This document shows positions 58,856 through 64,000 of a stretch of DNA of 64,000 bases, one piece after another. Source of the DNA: Kribbella aluminosa (lineage in GTDB: Bacteria; Actinomycetota; Actinomycetes; Propionibacteriales; Kribbellaceae); assembly GCF_017876295.1 (NCBI RefSeq), contig NZ_JAGINT010000001.1:1302001-1366000 (forward strand), read 5' to 3'. Position 1 is the stretch's first letter, and each line of letters starts with the position of its first letter. The notes beneath the pieces were generated by a model. It had not been told where the DNA came from, searched no databases, and saw only the letters and a program-made list of their open reading frames with translations. The translations under genes were made by a program, and so were the position numbers.

Positions 58856-59674
58856 CTCCAGGTAGCCGAGACCGCTCTGCCAGGTCCCGCCGTCCTTGAT
58901 CCGGCCGACCACCAGCCGCTGCAGGCTGGTGTCCTGCGGGAGCTCGTCTAGGTGGTCGGTGCCGTGCGTACGGAACGTGAAGAAGATCGCGCTGTCCTGG
59001 CTGTCGACCGGCGTCCCGTACGGCGTGAACCTGCGGCCGAACTTCACCATGTTCGAGTCCTGCGGGAGGTGGTCCAGCAGGTACGGGTCGATCAGCCACG
59101 ACCAGAGCGTCGCGGTCCGCACCGGGTGCTCCGGGAAGTACCGCGGGAAGAACTCGCGCGCCTGCTGCAGGCTGTCGTCGACCAGCTCCGGTGTCAGCGG
59201 GCCGGTCTCCGGGATGTGTACGCCGATCACCCACTCGCCGGTCTCCACGCCCGGGGTCGGGTCCTTCTCGGTGACCTCGTAGAGCATGTACTGCAGCCGG
59301 CCGAGCGAGTAGATCTGGCCGTTCCAGAAGTGCCGCAGCCACCAGTGCGTCTCCAGGCCGTACTCACCGTGGGTACGGCGGCTGACCTTGAGCTGCTGCC
59401 CGAGGTCCGCGAGCGACGCCCAGCTGACCTCGTCCGGGATGCCGCGCTCCGCGTGGTACCGGCGGATGTCCGGCAGCGTGTCCAGGTACGCCTGGACCGA
59501 GTTCCGCGGGTCCTCGGGGAAGGTCGGCTCCGGCTCGCTGCCGAGCTTGCCGACCGCCGCCCGGAGCTGGTCGGCGAGATCCTTCACCGCCACCGGATCC
59601 GGCGCGAACGCCTCGGCCGCCTCCCGATCGAGCTCCGAAAACCCCAGCAGCCGGTACTCCTCAGCAGTCGTCAC
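58850..59674 (-). CDS. Acyltransferase-domain protein (NAT_N/GNAT_C type)
   Basis: 274 residues. Two-part layout: helical N-terminal domain (EYRLLGFSELDREAAEAFAP to NSVQAYLDTLPDIRRYHAER) and a GNAT-like C-terminal domain (HWWLRHFWNGQIYSLGRLQY, WVIGVHIPETGPLTPELVDD, LWSWLIDPYLLDHLPQDSNM, FGRRFTPYG). This is common in actinobacteria and annotated as acyltransferase from domain similarity; substrate unknown. It overlaps the convergent deacetylase gene by 6 nt. Confidence 0.7.
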   Translation of the reverse strand: MTTAEEYRLLGFSELDREAAEAFAPDPVAVKDLADQLRAAVGKLGSEPEPTFPEDPRNSVQAYLDTLPDIRRYHAERGIPDEVSWASLADLGQQLKVSRRTHGEYGLETHWWLRHFWNGQIYSLGRLQYMLYEVTEKDPTPGVETGEWVIGVHIPETGPLTPELVDDSLQQAREFFPRYFPEHPVRTATLWSWLIDPYLLDHLPQDSNMVKFGRRFTPYGTPVDSQDSAIFFTFRTHGTDHLDELPQDTSLQRLVVGRIKDGGTWQSGLGYLEL

Positions 59675-59724
59675 CGGTCAACCGTAACCGATGAAGGAAC
59701 GGCCAGAACCTTACGATCTGAGGC

Positions 59725-60348
59725 GTGAGCTACGAGCGGTTTCCGGTGCCCGAGCGGTTGCGGGGTGTGATCGAGCACGTGTGGATGGTGGAGTCGGCGC
59801 CGTTGGCCGAGATCCGGCGGGAGATCCTGATCCCGACCGGGCGGCCCGGGCTGGCGATCGCGCTGGGCGATCCGGGGACGCGGCACGACCCGGTGACGCG
59901 GGCCGAGTGGATGAACGCGGCGTCGGTGTTCGGGGTGATGACGCGGCCGCACGTGCTGGGGCAGACCGGTACGTCGAGTTACGTCGGCGTGGAGTTCACG
60001 CCGTGGGGGCTCGCGGCGTTCGGGTTGCCGGCGTTGGTGGACGACGTACGGGAGCTGGCGGACTGGGTCGGCGCAGACACGACGGCCGGGTTGGTGGGTG
60101 AGCTGCGGGCGGTGTCCTTCGGGGCTGGGCGGGCCGAGCGGCTGGCGGGGTTCCTGGCGGCGCGGCTGACGGGTGTCGACGTACCGCAGGTCGTGGTGGA
60201 GGCGGTACGGGCGATCGACGAGCTGCGCGGGCGGGTCGCGGTGGCGGAGGTCGTCCGGCGGTGCGGGACGTCGTACAGCACTCTGTACCGGCTGTTCCGG
60301 CGGAGCGTCGGGATCGGGCCATGGGACGAATCATCCACGTCGAGATAG
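59725..60348 (+). CDS. AraC-family regulator truncated in the DNA-binding domain
   Basis: 207 residues. N-terminal DUF6597-like domain (RLRGVIEHVWMVESAPLAEI, VLGQTGTSSYVGVEFTPWGL) followed by the first AraC helix-turn-helix (VAVAEVVRRCGTSYSTLYRL, FRRSVGIGP). The protein then ends WDESSTSR. The usual GxxPxxYxxxxR second helix-turn-helix (about 40 residues) is missing; the lost part is replaced by the start of the VOC gene. GTG lies 7 nt after TACGAT (59712-59717), leaderless. Possibly non-functional or altered in DNA binding. Confidence 0.75.
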   Translation: MSYERFPVPERLRGVIEHVWMVESAPLAEIRREILIPTGRPGLAIALGDPGTRHDPVTRAEWMNAASVFGVMTRPHVLGQTGTSSYVGVEFTPWGLAAFGLPALVDDVRELADWVGADTTAGLVGELRAVSFGAGRAERLAGFLAARLTGVDVPQVVVEAVRAIDELRGRVAVAEVVRRCGTSYSTLYRLFRRSVGIGPWDESSTSR

Positions 60349-60680
60349 TTGCCGAGGACCACGATCGCGCTGCGGCGTTCTACACGAAGGTGTTCGGTTG
60401 GGCGGTCACCCCCGCACCCGTGCCGGACGGCTACCTGCTGGCGCGGACCGGCGCGGGCGAGGGCATCGACGGCGCGATCATCAGCAACCGCTACCAGACC
60501 CAACCAACCATCGCCTGGATCGAGGTCGACGACCTGGAAGCCACCCTGGAGGCCGCCCGCGCGGCAGGCGGCCGTCCAGTCGGCGACATCCAGGAACTGC
60601 CCGGCATCGGCCGCCTCAGCTACCTGCGCGACACCGAGGGAGTGCTGATCGGGGTTCGAGCTGTACCGAAGAACGGGTAG
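60321..60680 (+). CDS. Glyoxalase/bleomycin-resistance (VOC) superfamily protein
   Basis: 119 residues. IIHVEIVAEDHDRAAAFYTK, VFGWAVTPAPVPDGYLLART, then IAWIEVDDLEATLEAARAAG, GIGRLSYLRDTEGVLIGV is the beta-alpha-beta3 VOC pattern with His6 and Glu near the metal site. Substrate unknown. Its start lies 28 nt inside the truncated araC gene, in another frame. Confidence 0.85.
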   Translation: MGRIIHVEIVAEDHDRAAAFYTKVFGWAVTPAPVPDGYLLARTGAGEGIDGAIISNRYQTQPTIAWIEVDDLEATLEAARAAGGRPVGDIQELPGIGRLSYLRDTEGVLIGVRAVPKNG

Positions 60681-60764
60681 TGCACGGCTGACACACTGTA
60701 CGCGCGACCGCGGGCGCGCTCAGGTGCACTAGGTGCGGACGCGGTACTGCCCGTCCTTCGGTAC
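60663..60764. terminator. Long nested inverted repeat between convergent genes
   Basis: GTACCGAAGAACGGGTAGT (60663-60681, the VOC gene 3' end) and ACTGCCCGTCCTTCGGTAC (60746-60764) are inverted at 17 of 19 positions. Inside it, TAGTGCAC (60678-60685) and GTGCACTA (60724-60731) are perfectly inverted. The structure spans the gap between two convergent genes and may terminate both. Confidence 0.5.
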
Positions 60765-60769
60765 GCCGC

Positions 60770-61822
60770 TCAGCGTTCTTCGGCCAGGCCCAGGTAGAGG
60801 ATCTTCGGGTTGGAGGGGTTGAAGGCGAGGGACGGGATGCCGTCGTTGCGGTTGTGGTGTTTGCTGAGGGCGCCGGTGGAGGGGACGAAGCGGTAGAGGT
60901 CGGCGCCGAAGTTGGCGAAGGACGTGCCGTAGCTGAAGTACAGGAGGTCCGGGTCGACCGGGGAGGCCCACATCCGGTTGCCGTTGATCAGGTCGGCGCG
61001 GCTCTGGTCCAGGACCTCGCGGAACTTCAGGCCGCCGTCGTCGGACTGCCAGATGAACCGGGTCGAGCGGTCCCGGTCGTACCCTTCCAGCCACACCTTC
61101 GACGGATCCGCGGGCGAGATCGTCAGGCTGAACGCGTTCACCCGCTCCACCGCCCGCGACCGCGCCCAGCTCCGGCCGCCGTCGTACGTCACGTAGACGC
61201 CGTCCGACATCACCCCGATGACGATGTGGTCCGGGTTCCGCGGATCCACCACCGCGTCGTACAGGTACAGGTCCCGCGCCGCCGGTACGCCGACCCGCTG
61301 CCAGCTCGTGCCGTCGTCGGTGGAGTCGTAGAGCTGCCCGTCGGTGGACACCGCCCGCAGCCGCCCGGCGCGAGCGTCGAGCGCGGCGAGGCCGTTCCAC
61401 TCGACCGGCCCGAGGACCGTGCTCACCCGCGAGCCATGCACGCGGTGGATCGGCTGGTCGTTGACGCTGTAGATGTACGCCGAATCGCCCGGCCCCGGCT
61501 GGACGTCGTACGTGCTGAGGTCGTCAGGCGACTTGTCGAGCAGTTGCCAGCTGCAACCGGCGTCGCTGGACCGCTGGATCGAGCGTTTGCCGATGCTGAT
61601 CAGCGTGTTGGGTTCCTGCAGCGCGGCGACCTTGGCGTACGTGACGGCCTGCAGCTTGCCGGTCGTCGGCGCGAGGGTCTCGCCGTCGGTCTCGGTGATC
61701 GTCACCGAGCCGTCGCCGTACACGGTGTCGCAGTGCGGCGGGTTCCAGAACCAGCCGGGATCCGCGGAGTACGACGGTACTAGTGCCAAGAGGACGGTCA
61801 GAGCACTCGTGATGGGGGTCAT
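60770..61822 (-). CDS. Secreted BNR/sialidase-like beta-propeller protein
   Basis: 350 residues. N-terminal signal (ITSALTVLLALVPSYSADPG), then repeated beta-propeller blades with Asp-box motifs: RSSDAGCSWQLLD near 85, DSTDDGTSWQRVG near 166, VTYDGGRSWARSR near 210 and WQSDDGGLKFREV near 253. The family includes sialidases and photosystem assembly factors, but no catalytic set is seen; probably a secreted binding protein. ATG at 61822 is immediately preceded by a palindrome. Confidence 0.8.
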   Translation of the reverse strand: MTPITSALTVLLALVPSYSADPGWFWNPPHCDTVYGDGSVTITETDGETLAPTTGKLQAVTYAKVAALQEPNTLISIGKRSIQRSSDAGCSWQLLDKSPDDLSTYDVQPGPGDSAYIYSVNDQPIHRVHGSRVSTVLGPVEWNGLAALDARAGRLRAVSTDGQLYDSTDDGTSWQRVGVPAARDLYLYDAVVDPRNPDHIVIGVMSDGVYVTYDGGRSWARSRAVERVNAFSLTISPADPSKVWLEGYDRDRSTRFIWQSDDGGLKFREVLDQSRADLINGNRMWASPVDPDLLYFSYGTSFANFGADLYRFVPSTGALSKHHNRNDGIPSLAFNPSNPKILYLGLAEER

Positions 61823-61838
61823 CCCTTAGATGTAAGGG
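61823..61838 (-). promoter_or_regulatory. Palindrome abutting the BNR gene start
   Basis: CCCTTA-GATG-TAAGGG is a perfect 6-bp dyad ending directly at the ATG. On the mRNA the hairpin would contain the only purine-rich ribosome-binding site candidate (AAGGG), so it could act as an operator or as an RNA structure limiting initiation. Confidence 0.4.
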
Positions 61839-61908
61839 CTTTCGGGCATGCCGATCCAGCGCCCGCCGTGGCCGACAGGCGTCATGGCGGAAAGCGGTCA
61901 GACTGCGC

Positions 61909-62196
61909 TCAGCCCGCGGCTGTGTCGATGTGCCGCGCGAGGACCAGGTCGTCCTCGGTGAGCCCGCCGGCCTCGTGGCTGCTGACCCGGAAGGTGATCG
62001 TCGTGTACCGGATGTCGATGTCCGGGTGGTGGTTCATCGACTCGGCGAGCTGCGCGACGGTCGCCACCAGCCGGATGCCGTCCAGGAAGTTGTCCCTCGT
62101 GACAATGCGGACCAGTTCGCCGTCCACGACCTTCCAGCTCGGCAGGTGGTCGCGCAGGGCGACCTCGATCTGGTCATCGGTCAAGAGGTCAGCCAT
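61909..62196 (-). CDS. 4a-hydroxytetrahydrobiopterin (pterin-4a-carbinolamine) dehydratase
   Basis: 95 residues. LTDDQIEVALRDHLPSWKVV, FLDGIRLVATVAQLAESMNH, HPDIDIRYTTITFRVSSHEA then GGLTEDD. The H-H-P core with the preceding acidic residue is the catalytic signature of the PCD/DCoH family. Recycles oxidised pterin cofactor or acts in moco-like metabolism; no aromatic hydroxylase gene is nearby. Confidence 0.93.
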   Translation of the reverse strand: MADLLTDDQIEVALRDHLPSWKVVDGELVRIVTRDNFLDGIRLVATVAQLAESMNHHPDIDIRYTTITFRVSSHEAGGLTEDDLVLARHIDTAAG

Positions 62197-62231
62197 GGGC
62201 TCACTCTAGGGCATGGCTCCTGAACCCACGC

Positions 62232-63635
62232 CTACCGCGCAGCACTCGGCACCGCACCTCGCCGCGCTCGTGGTGCCGCGAGGAAGCCAACCAGCGCCAG
62301 TACGGCGCCCATGGTGATGATCGAGCCGAAGACCCATGGTTGTGGGGCGTCGGCGTTGAAGGCGAGCAACGTGCCGCTGATCGCGAGGCCGGTGGCGATG
62401 CTCATCGTCGCCGCCATCTGACCGGCGCTGGTGTTGCGCCCGGAGTTGCTCCGGTCGGAGAGGTCGAGCGTCAGCACCGACAGGCTGGACGAGCTGAGCC
62501 CCATCCCGATGCCCGCGAAACCCCACCCGATCAGCCCGAACCACGTCGTCGCGTCGGTCCACGCGAGCAGCGACGTCACCGCCAGCCCGACCGTCATGAA
62601 CGCCAGCCCGGTCCGCAGTACGACGACCCGCTCGAACCCGTGCTCCCGGCCCTGCAGCCACGACCCGAACGCCCAGCACACCCCCGTGATCGACAACGTC
62701 ACCCCGGCTTTCGACGGGCTGAAGTCGTGCTGCAACGTCAGCAGCAGCGGCAGGTACGCTCCGACCCCGGCGAACGCCGCACCGCCGAGTGCACGGACCG
62801 CGACCACCGCCGGGAACCCCCTTCGCGCGGTGAACGTGCCCGCAGGCATCACCCGTACGGCGGCCCGTGCGAGGACCAGGAGCGCGACGAGTATCGCCGT
62901 ACCGGCAAGCACCGGATGCGCTTCGAGGTGGTCGCCGGCGACGGTCATCGAGAACAGCGCGACCGACGCGGCGAGCGCCCAGGGGAGCGCCGCGCGCCAC
63001 GCCTCCAGCTCGGCCGCGTCCTCCGCGGTGCGCTCCGGTGCCGGTACGTCGGCGGACTGGCGCATGGCCGGGCGGAGCAGGAGCCAGCTCGGTACGAGCA
63101 GAGCGACCGCGCCGAGGAAGACCCAGCGCCAGCCGAACTGCTCCGTGACGACACCGGTCAGCACCGGCCCGAGCACCGACGGCAGGATCCACATCGCGGC
63201 GAACAACGAGAACATCCGCGGCCGCAGTACGGCGGGCAACGCCCGGGCGACCAGCACCATCAGCGACACGTCGAGCAGGCCCTCGGCGAGACCGCTGAGC
63301 AGCCGGCCGGCGATCACCATCGGCATCGCGGCCGCCGTACCGACGAGCACCTGGGCGAGCGCGAACGAGATCGCGCCGGCCCGCAGGGTCGGGATCGGGC
63401 CGCGGCGGTCGGACCAGAGACCGGCGATCGCCAGCGAGATCAGGTAGCTGGCGTTCGGGGCCGCGTTCGCGAGCCCGAAGCTGCCCAGCGCGTCGAACTC
63501 GCGGACCATCGTCGGCAGCGCCGTACCGACCGCGCGGTTCTCGAACGCGCCGAGGGTGACCAGGCCGATCACCCCGAGGACCAGGGGCAGATGCTGTCCG
63601 GTGAAGAGCTTGGGGCGGTCCTCGGCGACGGTCAT
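62232..63635 (-). CDS. MFS transporter
   Basis: 467 residues, at least twelve helices. LVLGVIGLVTLGAFENRAVG, TALPTMVREF (drug-exporter-like motif C region), GLWSDRRGPIPTLRAGAISF (motif A, D-R-R-G-P), GRLLSGLAEGLLDVSLMVLV, WRWVFLGAVALLVPSWLLL. Resembles DHA-type drug exporters. Substrate unknown. ATG at 63635. Confidence 0.9.
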   Translation of the reverse strand: MTVAEDRPKLFTGQHLPLVLGVIGLVTLGAFENRAVGTALPTMVREFDALGSFGLANAAPNASYLISLAIAGLWSDRRGPIPTLRAGAISFALAQVLVGTAAAMPMVIAGRLLSGLAEGLLDVSLMVLVARALPAVLRPRMFSLFAAMWILPSVLGPVLTGVVTEQFGWRWVFLGAVALLVPSWLLLRPAMRQSADVPAPERTAEDAAELEAWRAALPWALAASVALFSMTVAGDHLEAHPVLAGTAILVALLVLARAAVRVMPAGTFTARRGFPAVVAVRALGGAAFAGVGAYLPLLLTLQHDFSPSKAGVTLSITGVCWAFGSWLQGREHGFERVVVLRTGLAFMTVGLAVTSLLAWTDATTWFGLIGWGFAGIGMGLSSSSLSVLTLDLSDRSNSGRNTSAGQMAATMSIATGLAISGTLLAFNADAPQPWVFGSIITMGAVLALVGFLAAPRARRGAVPSAAR

Positions 63636-63664
63636 GCCCGCTATCGTCGAAGTTGAAGTGGGGT

Positions 63665-64000
63665 TTAAGTCAAGCGGTTGTCCGGGAGCCGGAAGATCAG
63701 CACCAGGACGCGGAGTACCAGCACCGCGCAGATCACCAGCAGGTTGTAGCCGAACAGCTGGAACAGCGACATCGTCGCGGTGATCCTCGGCCCGCCGGGC
63801 GTGCCGAGCAGCAGCACCGCCATGATGCCCGCGGTCGCGCCGAGGATCACCAGCAGCGCCTGATGGAGCAGCCCGGTGAAGTGCCGGCGGTCGCGCTCGT
63901 CGGCGAGCAGCCGGACGTTCACCCCGAGCCGCCCGCTCTCCGCGGCGGCCGCGATCCGGTCGATCCGGCGCGGCAGCCGGCGCAGCATCGGCAGCAGCTG
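63665..64000 (-). CDS. AarF/UbiB (ABC1) kinase-like protein, C-terminal part (5' end outside window)
   Basis: 112 codons to the right edge. LPMLRRLPRRIDRIAAAAES, GRLGVNVRLLADERDRRHFT, then two C-terminal membrane helices (HQALLVILGATAGIMAVLLL and LFQLFGYNLLVICAVLVLRV) match the membrane-anchored tail of actinobacterial AarF/UbiB atypical kinases. The kinase domain lies beyond the window. Confidence 0.8.
   Translation of the reverse strand, partial: QLLPMLRRLPRRIDRIAAAAESGRLGVNVRLLADERDRRHFTGLLHQALLVILGATAGIMAVLLLGTPGGPRITATMSLFQLFGYNLLVICAVLVLRVLVLIFRLPDNRLT

Noticed and set aside
1..64000. tRNA, rRNA or complete insertion sequence
   Set aside because: No TPsiC/anticodon-arm patterns, rRNA segments or transposase-like proteins were seen.

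Overview
The window is high-GC (about 70%) actinobacterial chromosome. Codon use is strongly G/C-ending, GTG starts are common, and many start codons sit 5-9 nt after a TANNNT -10 box (leaderless genes). Gene content (GH64 glucanase, SigE-type ECF factor, UTRA and FadR-type GntR regulators, DUF402, DUF1707, DUF4245, DUF5302 and DUF817 proteins) fits a nocardioid actinomycete such as Kribbella. That genus is an inference from composition and gene content, not a database match. A broken backbone follows the Mycobacterium tuberculosis Rv1085c-Rv1112 order: hemolysin III, isoprenyl transferase, PhoH, fumarase, GlpX, DUF4245, XseB-XseA, IspH, YchF. Lineage-specific genes are inserted between these anchors.

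Layout. 1-8.9 kb: hemolysin III / isoprenyl transferase, a secreted multidomain phospholipase C, PhoH with a long untranslated leader, a secreted lytic-transglycosylase-like protein and a spermidine-synthase-like protein. 9-13.1 kb: class II fumarase plus DUF402 facing a class I fumarase whose 3' end has been copied in tandem. 13.2-16 kb: small membrane proteins, a HigBA-type toxin-antitoxin pair and a PH-like membrane protein beside its own pseudogene. 16-21.3 kb: a short leuA with a leucine-codon leader peptide, an overlapping ABC ATPase gene, a divergent FadR-type regulator, and glpX with a PfkB sugar kinase. 21.4-28.8 kb: DUF4245, a MobA-like protein, an SMR/TetR pair, xseBA, gene remnants, ispH, and a sigma / anti-sigma pair. 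29-38.5 kb: an accessory stretch of regulators, a Rieske protein lacking its catalytic core, GH64, a possible small transposable repeat, DinB, RmuC, GntR, a frameshifted deacetylase and DUF817. 38.5-48.1 kb: ychF, map, a WYL regulator with a three-gene ABC exporter, a methyltransferase, a kinase and LysE. 48.1-55 kb: a phosphonate locus (GntR, FAD oxidoreductase, PhnX-like HAD, substrate-binding protein, ATPase and two permeases). 55-64 kb: ArsR/SRPBCC, P450, DedA, a deacetylase lipoprotein, an acyltransferase, a truncated AraC joined to a glyoxalase-fold protein, a secreted BNR protein, pterin dehydratase, MFS, and the tail of an AarF/UbiB kinase.

The most interesting signals are these. (1) A leucine attenuator in front of a leuA that has lost its leucine-binding domain. 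(2) A 16-bp GntR-type palindrome at the phosphonate operon whose core recurs twice upstream of the phospholipase C gene 47 kb away. (3) Four gene 3' ends duplicated in tandem across the stop codon. (4) A collagen-like Gly-rich insert inside a phosphonate ABC ATPase. (5) Several genes that keep both ends but have lost the middle. (6) A 23-bp element in three copies, two of them forming a 93-bp inverted pair. (7) Compact divergent promoters in which one palindrome covers two leaderless promoters. No tRNA, rRNA, CRISPR array or complete insertion sequence was recognised.
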